Source: Vitreoscilla sp. (lineage in GTDB: Bacteria > Pseudomonadota > Gammaproteobacteria > Burkholderiales > Neisseriaceae). Taken from it: 64,000 nt of DNA. Within the stretch, counting starts at the first letter, position 1. Each line of letters starts with the position of its first letter. The stretch covers positions 5,319 to 69,318 of the forward strand of contig JASLFS010000068.1 of assembly GCA_030150505.1 (NCBI GenBank). The letters run 5' to 3'. Made by a program: the position numbers and the translations under genes. Positions 30,423-40,876 of this stretch are shown here, in pieces. The notes under the pieces are model-generated. The model had not been told where the DNA came from, did not search any database, and was given only the letters and a program-made list of their open reading frames with translations.

Positions 30423-31253
30423 ATGGAACGTATTGAACATCATGCAAGTTTTGGTGGTTGGCAAGATGTGTACCAACATCAATCAAGTACTTTAAATTGC
30501 CAGATGAGATTTGCAGTATATTTGCCAGATTGCGCTGAAAATAAAAAATTACCTGTTTTGTATTGGTTATCAGGGCTAACTTGTAATGAACAAAATTTTA
30601 TTACCAAAGCCAATGCACAGAAATATGCCGCAGAACATCAAGTGATTATTGTTGCGCCAGATACCAGCCCTCGAGGTGAAAATGTTGCGAATGATGAGGC
30701 TTATGATTTAGGGCAAGGCGCAGGATTTTATTTGAATGCAACTCAAGCGCCTTGGAATGAGCATTTTCGTATGTATGATTACATCGTAGAAGAATTGCCA
30801 GCGCTGATTGAAGCCCATTTTCCTGCGAATGAAAAACGTGGCATTTTGGGACATTCAATGGGCGGACATGGTGCATTGATGATTGCTTTGCGTAATGCTG
30901 AACGTTATCACAGCGTTTCTGCATTTGCTCCTATTACCGCTCCTTCATTGGTGCCTTGGGGACAAAAGGCATTTCAAGCTTATTTGGGGGATAACCAAGA
31001 AGCATGGAAAAACTATGATGCGACAGAACTGGTTAAAAAAATGGGTAGCCAATTGCCTATTTTGATTGATCAAGGTGCTGGTGATGATTTCTTAGCCAAT
31101 CAACTACAGCCAGAACATTTTGTGGTAGCTTGTCAGGAAAATGGTGTTGATTTGCAGTTAAATATGCGTGAAGGCTATGATCATAGTTACTATTTTATTG
31201 CTAGCTTTATTGGAGAGCATATTGCTTTTCATGCGAAGCAATTGCATGCTTAA
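30423..31253 (+). CDS. fghA: S-formylglutathione hydrolase
   Basis: 276 residues, esterase D family. The nucleophile elbow is GHSMGGHGAL; the catalytic Asp is in QGAGDDFLANQL and the His in GYDHSYYFIASFI. It hydrolyses S-formylglutathione to formate and glutathione, the step after AdhC. The ribosome site TGGAGG lies at a good distance from the ATG. Together frmR-adhC-fghA form a complete glutathione-dependent formaldehyde pathway. Confidence 0.95.
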   Translation: MERIEHHASFGGWQDVYQHQSSTLNCQMRFAVYLPDCAENKKLPVLYWLSGLTCNEQNFITKANAQKYAAEHQVIIVAPDTSPRGENVANDEAYDLGQGAGFYLNATQAPWNEHFRMYDYIVEELPALIEAHFPANEKRGILGHSMGGHGALMIALRNAERYHSVSAFAPITAPSLVPWGQKAFQAYLGDNQEAWKNYDATELVKKMGSQLPILIDQGAGDDFLANQLQPEHFVVACQENGVDLQLNMREGYDHSYYFIASFIGEHIAFHAKQLHA

Positions 31254-31337
31254 TAGATTTATTCAGTAGATTTAATGGGTTAGCATTGCGTTAAGTATGT
31301 GTTAATCCAAATGGAATGAGCTTGAGTGTTTTCAATG

Positions 31338-31365
31338 ATTGAGAAAATATTCAGGCTCAATTTTT
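31338..31365 (+). terminator. Likely terminator after fghA
   Basis: ATTGAG and CTCAAT form a 6-bp stem followed by TTTTTATTG. The stem is short. An imperfect inverted repeat (TTAATC...GATTAA with an inner GGATAATATT/AATATTCC pairing) follows at 31385-31418. Confidence 0.45.
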
Positions 31366-31544
31366 ATTGAATCTTTGGAATGTTTTAATCGGGATAATAT
31401 TGAAATATTCCGGATTAATTTATCAAAAAAAGATCATTTAATTTTTAAAAATAATCTTAAAACATCGGTTATACTCTCATTTACCAGTTCTTTTTAAAGC
31501 AATAGCTCTAAAGAAGAAATGTAATATTTAAAGAGGGGTTTAAC

Positions 31545-32192
31545 ATGAAAAAATTATTATTACCATTGTTATTGAGTGCATTGTTAGGTGCTTGCTCTGC
31601 AATGAATCCAATAACATTGACAAAATTTGATGCGACAAGTCAGATTGTGCAAGAAGATAATCGTGTCGTGGCTTATTTTGCTGGTACTGTTGAGGATATG
31701 GAATATTCACAAGAGCCAGTTGAAGATGGTTTTGTTCGTAAATTATTGGGTATGACCAAAGATGGTCGTCCAGTGGTACAAGATTTTTGGGCGAAAAACA
31801 ATCAAAAACAAATTGATCCTGTGGTGTTAAATAGCATGGAAGCTTTAACAAATCCAGAGTCTATTTACATTGATGGTTGGGTTACTTATTATCGTCAAGA
31901 TGGCACGATGTCTGGTAGAGCATATATTGAGGATGGTTTAGTACAAGGCACGCGACTACTTTATTATCCAGATGGCTCGTTATATTATGAGGCTCAAATC
32001 AAAGATAATGAAGAAGAGTCTGTTACTTATTACTACCCAAATGGCAAGAAAGCAGCGGCAGTTAATTATAATGAAGAAAGTGGTATGTACACTGAGGCTT
32101 GGGACGAAGACGGCCATTATGTTTATAGCTCTGATGAAGAGTTTGCTATCTTTGAAAAAATCAATGGGCTTTATCGCGGCGAAGAGAATTAA
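31545..32192 (+). CDS. Lipoprotein with MORN/YwqK-type repeats
   Basis: 215 residues. The signal ends in a lipobox, LSALLGACSAMN (Cys17), so the product is probably a periplasm-facing lipoprotein. The C-terminal half has repeated Tyr/Gly/Asp strands of the MORN_2/YwqK type: GRAYIEDGLVQGTRLLYYPD, GSLYYEAQIKDNEEESVTYY and PNGKKAAAVNYNEESG. Such repeats occur in contact-dependent toxin immunity-like proteins and in many uncharacterised lipoproteins. No toxin gene is adjacent. A TATACT -10 at 31470-31475 may drive it. Function unknown. Confidence 0.7.
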   Translation: MKKLLLPLLLSALLGACSAMNPITLTKFDATSQIVQEDNRVVAYFAGTVEDMEYSQEPVEDGFVRKLLGMTKDGRPVVQDFWAKNNQKQIDPVVLNSMEALTNPESIYIDGWVTYYRQDGTMSGRAYIEDGLVQGTRLLYYPDGSLYYEAQIKDNEEESVTYYYPNGKKAAAVNYNEESGMYTEAWDEDGHYVYSSDEEFAIFEKINGLYRGEEN

Positions 32193-32261
32193 TTTACCAA
32201 AAAATTATTTGGTATAGTCATTTGCCAGTTATTAAGCTTTATGCTTAAATGGCACCACTAA

Positions 32262-34329
<2,068 letters not shown>

Positions 34330-34414
34330 TTGTGTTTGAGGAGCATGTGCTTTACTTATAAGATATGCTAAGTATTTTGTTAGAATATTAGTATTTAAAA
34401 ATTAGGGAAAGTAC

Positions 34415-34693
34415 ATGCTTAAGAAAAAGAAACAATCTGCTTCGCAGATTTGTCTTTCATTGGCATTTGTTGTTGCTGCCATTGGAAGTTTGTTGATGAC
34501 ATTAAATTGGCAAGCTCAAAATATTGTTGCTTTTGCAGGTGTTTTGATTATGTTTTTGGCGGCAATTGTTGCCATTATTGGCGTGGCATTGGCGCTCAAA
34601 GAAAAAAATGGGCAATTGATTGTGAAAAATATCATTGTCATGATGTGGGCAGTATTATTACCTTTAATTTTATTGGTGCGTCAGGTCTCCTAA
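34415..34693 (+). CDS. Small membrane protein of unknown function in the thi operon
   Basis: 92 residues with three predicted membrane helices (about 10-30, 36-62 and 70-88) and a basic N-terminus MLKKKKQSASQ. I recognise no domain. It lies between thiC and thiO, 86 bases after thiC and 21 bases before thiO, on the same strand, so it is probably transcribed with the thiamin genes. A role in thiamin precursor transport is imaginable but three helices are few, and nothing in the sequence supports it directly. Confidence 0.65.
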   Translation: MLKKKKQSASQICLSLAFVVAAIGSLLMTLNWQAQNIVAFAGVLIMFLAAIVAIIGVALALKEKNGQLIVKNIIVMMWAVLLPLILLVRQVS

Positions 34694-34713
34694 TGTTTTC
34701 GGGAGCGTAAAGT

Positions 34714-35814
34714 ATGGAATTTTCTATTGTTGGTGGTGGCTTGTTGGGGCGGTTAATTGCATGGCAATTGGCACAGCAAGGCGCACAAGTTCATTTGTAT
34801 GATAAGGCGGATAAAGAAGGCACTGCCGCAGCAGCGTATGTGGCAGCTGCTATGTTGGCACCTTTGGCTGAGGCGATTGAGTCAACACCGTTGGTCACTG
34901 ATTTGGCTTGGCAAAGTTTATCGTTGTGGTCGAAGTGGATACCGCAGTTTTCTTCGCCAGTTTTTCATCAGCAAGCAGGTAGCTTGATTGTTTGGCACCA
35001 ACAGGATAAGCCTTTGGCTATTGATTTTCAGCATCATTTGGAGCGTTGTCATGGCGTAAGCAGTGATGATTGGGGTGTGATTGATGGCTCAGTGGTGGGT
35101 GAGTTAGAGCCTCAGTTATCAGGTCGTTTTAGACAGGGTTTGTTATTGAAAACCGAAGGGCAGTTGGATAATCGACAAGTGCTGTTAGCTTTGGCTGAGA
35201 TGCTTGAAGAGGCGGATGTACATTGCCATTGGCAGCAGGAAATTTCAGAACAGGATTTTGAGAACCTTGCTGGTGTTGTGATTGATTGTCGTGGTGTTGG
35301 TGCAAAACAGGCTTGGCATCATATTATGGATGGTTCGCGTTTGCGTGGTATTCGTGGCGAAGTGGCTCGTGTTTATGCGCCTGAGGTGGTATTGAATCGT
35401 CCTGTTCGTTTATTGCATCCTCGTTATCCATTGTATATTGCACCTAAAGAAAATCATATTTTTGTGATTGGTGCTACGCAGCTGGAAAGTGAAGACGATG
35501 GTCCAGTTGCAGTTCGTTCTGGCTTGGAATTGTTATCGGCTTTATACGCTGTTCATCCGGCTTTTGGTGAAGCTCGAATATTAGAATTAGCCAGTGGGCT
35601 ACGTCCAACATTGAGTCACCATGATCCAGAAATTCGTTATTTAAAAGATAGCCATGTTATCGAAGTAAATGGTTTATTCCGTCATGGTTTTATGATTGCA
35701 CCGGCGGTGAGTCAAGCTGCAGTTCATTTAGCCATTATGGTTGCAAAAAAAATGGTATTACCAATGCAAGATGATGTGAGTGGTATGCCTTATCAGGTAA
35801 TTGAGGGGGAGTGA
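34714..35814 (+). CDS. thiO: FAD-dependent glycine oxidase ThiO
   Basis: 366 residues, DAO family. The FAD Rossmann motif is FSIVGGGLLGRLIAWQLAQQ, with the second glycine motif around VVIDCRGVGAKQ and the C-terminal GLFRHGFMIAPAV. It oxidises glycine to the imine used by ThiG for the thiazole ring, the aerobic alternative to ThiH. It overlaps thiS by one base (TGATG). Confidence 0.94.
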   Translation: MEFSIVGGGLLGRLIAWQLAQQGAQVHLYDKADKEGTAAAAYVAAAMLAPLAEAIESTPLVTDLAWQSLSLWSKWIPQFSSPVFHQQAGSLIVWHQQDKPLAIDFQHHLERCHGVSSDDWGVIDGSVVGELEPQLSGRFRQGLLLKTEGQLDNRQVLLALAEMLEEADVHCHWQQEISEQDFENLAGVVIDCRGVGAKQAWHHIMDGSRLRGIRGEVARVYAPEVVLNRPVRLLHPRYPLYIAPKENHIFVIGATQLESEDDGPVAVRSGLELLSALYAVHPAFGEARILELASGLRPTLSHHDPEIRYLKDSHVIEVNGLFRHGFMIAPAVSQAAVHLAIMVAKKMVLPMQDDVSGMPYQVIEGE

Positions 35815-36014
35815 TGAGTATTCAGATTGTGGTAAATGGGCAAAATTTTGAACTAAATGGGCAGTCTATTGCGGATGTGGTAGTACAAATGGAGCCAAAT
35901 AAGCCTTTTGCTGTGGCTGTGAATACGCAGTTTGTTCCTAAAGGTAGTTATGAAACGGTGGTTTTGCAAGCAGGTGATGTGGTGGATATTGTTAATCCAA
36001 TTGTGGGCGGTTAA
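35814..36014 (+). CDS. thiS: Sulfur carrier protein ThiS
   Basis: 66 residues, ubiquitin-like fold, ending in the diglycine NPIVGG that is adenylated and thiocarboxylated. The start at the ATG 35814 gives MSIQIVVNGQNFEL; a GTG three bases earlier is less likely. No thiF adenylyltransferase is in this window; it must be supplied elsewhere (for example a moeB/hesA-type protein). Confidence 0.95.
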   Translation: MSIQIVVNGQNFELNGQSIADVVVQMEPNKPFAVAVNTQFVPKGSYETVVLQAGDVVDIVNPIVGG

Positions 36015-36016
36015 AG

Positions 36017-36808
36017 ATGGATAGCAATTTGGTTTTATATGGTGAAATATTTCAAAGCCGGATGCTTTTAGGTACGGCTGCTTATCCTAGTCCGGTAGTG
36101 ATGCAACGAACATTGCAAGCAGTGAATCCTGCGATGGTAACGGTTGCTTTGCGTCGCTCTAGTCATTATGGGGAAGCAAGTGGCCAGGGGTTTTGGGAGT
36201 TGTTGCAAACTTTGAATGTGCCTATTTTGCCGAATACGGCAGGTTGTTTGTCAGCGCAAGAAGCGGTTACAACGGCTCAAATGGCTCGAGAGGTATTTGA
36301 AACGGATTGGATTAAGCTGGAATTAATTGGGGATGATGCGACGTTACAACCTGATGTGTTCCAGTTGGTGGAAGCAGCAGAAGTTTTAATTCGAGATGGG
36401 TTTAAGGTTTTGCCATATTGTACGGAAGATTTAATTGCTTGCCGACGATTGCTTGATGTTGGTTGTGAAGCATTAATGCCGTGGGGCGCTCCGATTGGAA
36501 CAGGTTTGGGTGCGACGAATGAGTATGGGCTTAAGATTTTGCGGGATAGATTGCCAGATACGCCATTAATTATTGATGCTGGTTTGGGCGTTCCGTCCCA
36601 TGCTGCACAAGTTATGGAGTGGGGTTTTGATGCTGTTTTGTTAAATAGCGCTGTGGCTCGTTCGGGTTCTCCTGAGAGGATGGGGATGGCATTTGATGCT
36701 GCTGTGAAAGCGGGACGATGGGCTTATGAAGCAGGTCCTATTTCACCTCGATATGAGGCGCAAGCAAGTACACCAACTGTTGGGATGCCATTTTGGCATC
36801 AGGAGTGA
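36017..36808 (+). CDS. thiG: Thiazole synthase ThiG
   Basis: 263 residues, TIM barrel. Conserved marks are LGTAAYPS near the N-terminus, LPNTAGCLSAQEAV, the Schiff-base lysine in TDWIKLELIGD, LPYCTEDLIACRRLLDVGC, and the phosphate loop IDAGLGVPSHAAQVMEWG. It condenses deoxyxylulose 5-phosphate, the glycine imine and ThiS thiocarboxylate. Two bases separate it from thiS. Confidence 0.96.
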   Translation: MDSNLVLYGEIFQSRMLLGTAAYPSPVVMQRTLQAVNPAMVTVALRRSSHYGEASGQGFWELLQTLNVPILPNTAGCLSAQEAVTTAQMAREVFETDWIKLELIGDDATLQPDVFQLVEAAEVLIRDGFKVLPYCTEDLIACRRLLDVGCEALMPWGAPIGTGLGATNEYGLKILRDRLPDTPLIIDAGLGVPSHAAQVMEWGFDAVLLNSAVARSGSPERMGMAFDAAVKAGRWAYEAGPISPRYEAQASTPTVGMPFWHQE

Positions 36809-36811
36809 TTG

Positions 36812-37435
36812 ATGAGTTCTATTTATTTTCCACGACTGGTTGCACCTTTGGGTTTTTATGCAGTTGTGCCAACAGCAAGTTGGGTCAAAAAGTGTATTGA
36901 TGCGGGTGTACATACCGTGCAGTTACGCAATAAAGATTTAACGGGAGATGCATTAAAAGCAGAAGTTCAGGCTTGTGTTAATGCGAGTGAAGGTAGTCAA
37001 ACCCAATTGTTTATTAATGATTATTGGCAGCTTGCTATTGAATGTGGTGCTTATGGGGTGCATTTAGGGCAAGAAGATATGGATGTGGCTAATTTGCAAG
37101 CCATTGCTCATGCTGGTGTTCGTTTGGGTTTAAGTACCCATTCGGTTGATGAGTTGGATAGGGCATTGAGTGTGAATCCAAGCTATGTTGCTTGTGGTCC
37201 TATTTATGAAACAACGACTAAAAAAATGGCAGCATCGCCACGTGGTTTGGAGCGATTGAGTCAATATGTTGTTCAGGCTGGTGATACGCCAACGGTTGCG
37301 ATTGGCGGCATTGATTTAGAACGCATTGATGGCGTATTAAGCACTGGCGTGAGCAGTGTCGCTGTGGTGCGGGGTGTCACAGAAGCCAGTGATTATTTGG
37401 CCGCAATAGAAGCATTCCAATCTTATTTTAAATAA
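36812..37435 (+). CDS. thiE: Thiamin-phosphate synthase ThiE
   Basis: 207 residues from the ATG at 36812. Family motifs are VQLRNKDLTG, LFINDYWQLAIECGAYGVHL then GQEDM, SVAVV after the phosphate loop AIGGIDLERI, and GPIYETTTKK. It joins the pyrimidine and thiazole moieties into thiamin phosphate. Last gene of the thi operon. No thiD or thiL is in the window. Confidence 0.95.
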   Translation: MSSIYFPRLVAPLGFYAVVPTASWVKKCIDAGVHTVQLRNKDLTGDALKAEVQACVNASEGSQTQLFINDYWQLAIECGAYGVHLGQEDMDVANLQAIAHAGVRLGLSTHSVDELDRALSVNPSYVACGPIYETTTKKMAASPRGLERLSQYVVQAGDTPTVAIGGIDLERIDGVLSTGVSSVAVVRGVTEASDYLAAIEAFQSYFK

Positions 37436-37455
37436 AATTGTGTGGGGTAAAATAC

Positions 37456-37493
37456 AGGCTGCCTGAAAGATTACAGGGAGCCTTTTCTTTTGA
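37456..37493 (+). terminator. Terminator of the thi operon with embedded DUS
   Basis: A forward DUS AGGCTGCCTGAA (37456-37467) is the left arm. It pairs with CAGGGAGCCT (one mismatch in ten), followed by TTTTCTTTT. It is 20 bases after the thiE stop codon. Confidence 0.7.
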
Positions 37494-37554
37494 TTTCAAT
37501 GGTATGATAAAACGGTTATTCAATAATAAAACTGATGATGATAAGGAGATTGAG

Positions 37555-37866
37555 ATGAATTCACAAAATTTTTGGGGTAGGGGAATCCAAACACTGGGGA
37601 ATGTTTTTTTAAAAGAAGTACTCAATACTATGAAAGTAACCAATAGCACATTGGTGAAGTTTAGCGAAATAAATGATGATGGTGCATTGCCAATGTACAT
37701 GGTATATCAACATGAAAATGCTGCTGGTGTTGTTTATTCAAAAGATCATCAACAGGATTCTATTTCGCATAATGAGCTAGAGTTATCAAGATGCTTTTTT
37801 ACTTTAGCTGAGGTGGAAAAAGCCATGAATGATGCAAATGCTATTAGGGCTTTTCGTTTTGGATAA
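37555..37866 (+). CDS. Hypothetical protein, orphan
   Basis: 103 residues if translation starts at 37555, where an AAGGAG lies nine bases ahead; the frame is open further upstream but that part crosses the thi terminator and DUS. No domain recognised. The product is soluble, with no signal peptide, and begins MNSQNFWGRGIQTLGNVF. The C-terminal half is MVYQHENAAGVVYSKDH and then an acidic helix. It is flanked by DUS-containing terminators on both sides, so it is its own unit. Possibly genus-specific. Confidence 0.6.
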   Translation: MNSQNFWGRGIQTLGNVFLKEVLNTMKVTNSTLVKFSEINDDGALPMYMVYQHENAAGVVYSKDHQQDSISHNELELSRCFFTLAEVEKAMNDANAIRAFRFG

Positions 37867-37870
37867 TAAA

Positions 37871-37908
37871 AAAAGAGGCTGCCTGAAACTTTACAGGCAG
37901 CCTCTTTT
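37871..37908. terminator. Bidirectional terminator with embedded DUS
   Basis: AAAAGAGGCTGCCTG (37871-37885) pairs perfectly with CAGGCAGCCTCTTTT (37894-37908), 15 bp with an 8-nt loop. AGGCTGCCTGAA (37876-37887) is a perfect DUS. A/T-runs at both ends serve the plus-strand orphan and the minus-strand pirin gene. Confidence 0.92.
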
Positions 37909-37914
37909 GATTGA

Positions 37915-38751
37915 TTAGTGATACATTTCTTCAAAAGCTTCCACTAATTCTTCTTTTGTATTCATCACAAAAGGACCATGGCCTGCAATAGGCTCATTTA
38001 ATGGTTCTCCTGTTAAAATTAAAAAATGGCTATTTTCTGCAGCCGTAATATGAATTTTTTGTCCCGATAAATCTAAAATAGCCACACTGCTATCTTCCAT
38101 GGTTTCTGTATTATTTAGGATGATTTTTCCCGTTAATAGCACCACTAAACTATTATGCAGATTTGGGATAACAAACGATTCCTGAGCATTTTGCTGTAAA
38201 TGGATATCCCAGATATTGATTGGGCTAAAGGTCTTAGCTGGGCCATCAACTTCCCCAAAATTTCCTGCAATAACTCGTACCGAACCTTGGTTAATAGCCA
38301 CTGTTGGTATGTCCTCACGATTAATCCCTTGGTAGCGTGCTGGCGTTAATTTATCCTTTTTAGGCAAATTCACCCACAACTGAATCATCTGAAAAATACC
38401 ACCACGTTGTGAAAATTCAGGAGAATGGAACTCTTCATGAAAAATACCTTTGCCTGCAGTCATCCATTGCACATCACCTTCTTTAATTACACCGCCAGCC
38501 CCACTGGTATCTTGGTGAGCTACTTCACCCTGATAAGCCATTGTTACCGTTTCAAAACCTTTGTGCGGATGTTTACCAATGCCTCGAGGTTGGCTTGAAG
38601 GTTCAAATTCATGTGGAGCAGCATAATCCAAAAGTAAAAAAGGGCTAATGCTTTGAGCAAAGCGTTTGTATGAGAGTAGGTTTCTAACAGGAAAACCGTC
38701 ACCAACCCAATGTGTATGTGTATTGCGATAAATACCAATAATATTTTTCAT
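37915..38751 (-). CDS. Pirin-family protein
   Basis: 278 residues from the ATG at 38751, which has GGGAG at an ideal distance. Bicupin fold with the metal ligands of the N-terminal cupin in GIGKHPHKGFETVTMAYQG (His-x-His) and HQDTSGAGGVIKEGDVQWM then GKGIFHEEFHS (His, Glu). The C-terminal cupin lacks the metal set, as in the family. Homologues include quercetinase YhhW and stress or redox modulators. Function here is not determined; the protein is cytoplasmic. Confidence 0.9.
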   Translation of the reverse strand: MKNIIGIYRNTHTHWVGDGFPVRNLLSYKRFAQSISPFLLLDYAAPHEFEPSSQPRGIGKHPHKGFETVTMAYQGEVAHQDTSGAGGVIKEGDVQWMTAGKGIFHEEFHSPEFSQRGGIFQMIQLWVNLPKKDKLTPARYQGINREDIPTVAINQGSVRVIAGNFGEVDGPAKTFSPINIWDIHLQQNAQESFVIPNLHNSLVVLLTGKIILNNTETMEDSSVAILDLSGQKIHITAAENSHFLILTGEPLNEPIAGHGPFVMNTKEELVEAFEEMYH

Positions 38752-38871
38752 GATGACTCCCATTCTTTTCTAATTATTTCATGTATTAATTTCATTGTAT
38801 TAGAATAACTAATGTTTATCCAATGAGATAAATTGAAGTAAATGATTAGGAAATTGAAAGAAACAACCATG

Positions 38872-38893
38872 AAAAAAAGGCACATTCAGTGCC
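38872..38893 (-). terminator. Terminator of the MipA/OmpV gene
   Basis: Read on the minus strand, GGCAC and GTGCC form a 5-bp stem with a 5-nt loop and run into seven T. It ends 25 bases after the stop codon. Confidence 0.6.
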
Positions 38894-38917
38894 CCTTGTT
38901 TCATCAGTATTCTGATA

Positions 38918-39664
38918 TTAAAAACTATAATTCACACCCACTGCAATATTTGAAACAGTCGAGCGTTTGGTCATTGGACTGTCTTTTACCTCATTGGGTA
39001 GAAAATCAAATTTAACGCCAGCAGCAATATGTAGATTATTGGTTGCATTAACAACAGCACCCACGCCAACATATGGCGTTACACTGCTACTAGGATCATA
39101 TCTTGAAACACCAGTATCCCGAGATTCTGATGATGAAACGCCATAGTAATAATCATTGTGTTTCTTGCTAGACCAAATGGCACCAACTTTTGGAACCAAT
39201 TTGAAATGGTCATTAACTTGGTAAACCATACCACCGCCAGCATCAACATTCACGCCTTTGCTGCGACCTAAAACATCAGCATCAACACTGGAGCTCACGA
39301 ACATTTTGTTTTGAAAAGAATGGCTAGCACCAGCGCCAACTTCAATAGTGGCTTTACGACGATCTAAGCCACGCAAAGCACCATCAGCATCACCCGGTTT
39401 GAAATTTAGCGGTTGATATTTAACGTGTAAATCAACTTTCGTGGCTTTATTATCAAATAAATAAACACCACCTTTTAAGCCCTTAATAAACGCCTTGCCA
39501 TTTTGATATTCTAAATGAGGAACCGGCACCCAATTAGAATCATCACCAGCATAAGGTTTTTGTTGGTAACCAACACCCAAACCAATACTGGTTGAATCTT
39601 GGGCTAAGGCAATTGTTGAAAATGGTAAAGTAAGTAGTAAAGATGCAATAAGCTTATTATTCAT
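38918..39664 (-). CDS. MipA/OmpV-family outer-membrane protein
   Basis: 248 residues. A Sec signal (MNNKLIASLLLTLPFSTIAL then AQ) is followed by alternating beta strands and a C-terminal aromatic Phe (VAVGVNYSF), as required for outer-membrane insertion. MipA/OmpV-like features are GLGVGYQQKPYAGDDS and WVPVPHLEYQNGKAFIKG. The family includes the MltA-interacting scaffold MipA and porin-like OmpV proteins. Which role applies here is open. Single gene with its own terminator. Confidence 0.85.
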   Translation of the reverse strand: MNNKLIASLLLTLPFSTIALAQDSTSIGLGVGYQQKPYAGDDSNWVPVPHLEYQNGKAFIKGLKGGVYLFDNKATKVDLHVKYQPLNFKPGDADGALRGLDRRKATIEVGAGASHSFQNKMFVSSSVDADVLGRSKGVNVDAGGGMVYQVNDHFKLVPKVGAIWSSKKHNDYYYGVSSSESRDTGVSRYDPSSSVTPYVGVGAVVNATNNLHIAAGVKFDFLPNEVKDSPMTKRSTVSNIAVGVNYSF

Positions 39665-39801
39665 GGTTGTCCTGAACTTATAATAAATGTATCTGGATTG
39701 TGTATTATGGCAAAAATATCCTTATAAATACAATTTATTGCCATTAAATGCACCACAATGACAAAACCACATTTTATGTCATCATGAAATGAATCAGAAT
39801 T

Positions 39802-39835
39802 AAAAAAAGCTACCATATTTGGTAGCTTTTTCTTT
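39802..39835 (-). terminator. Terminator of the AEC-hydroxyacid dehydrogenase pair
   Basis: AGCTACCA and TGGTAGCT form an 8-bp stem with a 4-nt loop. On the minus strand it runs into seven T, ten bases after the dehydrogenase stop codon. Plus-strand T are also present. Confidence 0.88.
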
Positions 39836-39844
39836 CCAATCGTC

Positions 39845-40852
39845 TTATGGACAGATTTCGTTAATACACGCATCTGTTGCTAACATATCATGGAAGTTAT
39901 CATAACTAGTTTCAACCATGTTTGATAACGCTTCATCAGTATTTGAACCAACATGAGGCGTCACCAAAACTCGTGGGAACATTTCAATCAATTTCTGAAC
40001 CACAGGATCAGGTACAGTTTGCCAAGGCATGAATTTTCTTTGGAAAAACTCCGCTTCATTCGAGAACACATCCGTTGCAAAGCCGCTCAATTTTTTGCTT
40101 TCTAAAGCACTTAAAATCGCTTCATTGCACTGAATTTCACCACGAGCAGTATTCACCAAAATGGCATTGTTTTTCATCTTAGCAATGAACTCACTGTTCA
40201 CAAACTTCTCATTTTTGCCAGGAATGTAAGGAACATGCAAGCTAACAATATCACTTTGTGCTAGCAACTCATCTTGTGAAACAAAATCCACAAACTCTCT
40301 GGCTTTGTCTGATTCGAAAATGTCATAGCCAACCACTTTAGCGCCTAAACCTTTAAACAAACGCGCCTCAGCCAAGCCAATTTTACCCAAACCAATAATC
40401 CCAACAGTGCAGTTGTGAATTTCACGAGTAAACATTTCATCATCAATGACAAAATCACGGTAAGCCGATTTCATGGTCATGTAAGCTGTTTTACGCAATA
40501 ACATCATCGCCAACGTTACCGATAACTCAGCAATTGCCGTTGGAGAATAAGATGGAACTCTGGCCATGCGAATGCCCAATGAGCGAGCATATTCAACATC
40601 AATGTGGTTAAAGCCAACGGTACGAGTGAAAACATATTTAATACCGTAAGAATGCATAGCATCTAAGTTTTGTTTATCTGCAACAGAGTTACCACGCAAT
40701 AAAACCGCATCATGATTTTTCGCTGTTTCAACATTGTCATGACGTAATAAATCAGGAACCAAAGTTAGCTCATAGTTATGTTTGTTGAGTTTGTTAAAGT
40801 ACTCAACTTCATTCGATCTGACGCCGTAGCATGCAATTTTAAACATATTCAT
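39845..40852 (-). CDS. D-2-hydroxyacid dehydrogenase (D-lactate dehydrogenase-like)
   Basis: 335 residues. The NAD-binding loop is GIIGLGKIGLAEARLFKGLG with Asp in VVGYDIFES. Catalytic Arg is in NTARGEIQ, the Glu region is in ATDVFSNEAEFF, and His is in TPHVGSNTDEAL. This is the fold of D-LDH and D-2-hydroxyisocaproate dehydrogenase, enzymes common in fermentative bacteria, which reduce pyruvate or branched 2-keto acids. It lies 24 bases after an AEC transporter gene, so the pair probably makes and exports, or takes up and oxidises, a 2-hydroxy acid. Confidence 0.88.
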   Translation of the reverse strand: MNMFKIACYGVRSNEVEYFNKLNKHNYELTLVPDLLRHDNVETAKNHDAVLLRGNSVADKQNLDAMHSYGIKYVFTRTVGFNHIDVEYARSLGIRMARVPSYSPTAIAELSVTLAMMLLRKTAYMTMKSAYRDFVIDDEMFTREIHNCTVGIIGLGKIGLAEARLFKGLGAKVVGYDIFESDKAREFVDFVSQDELLAQSDIVSLHVPYIPGKNEKFVNSEFIAKMKNNAILVNTARGEIQCNEAILSALESKKLSGFATDVFSNEAEFFQRKFMPWQTVPDPVVQKLIEMFPRVLVTPHVGSNTDEALSNMVETSYDNFHDMLATDACINEICP

Positions 40853-40876
40853 TTACCTATATGGATTCGTTAAACT

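Noticed and set aside
37438..37554. Long N-terminal extension of the orphan at 37555
   Set aside because: It would translate the thi terminator and DUS; the AAGGAG before 37555 marks a better start.
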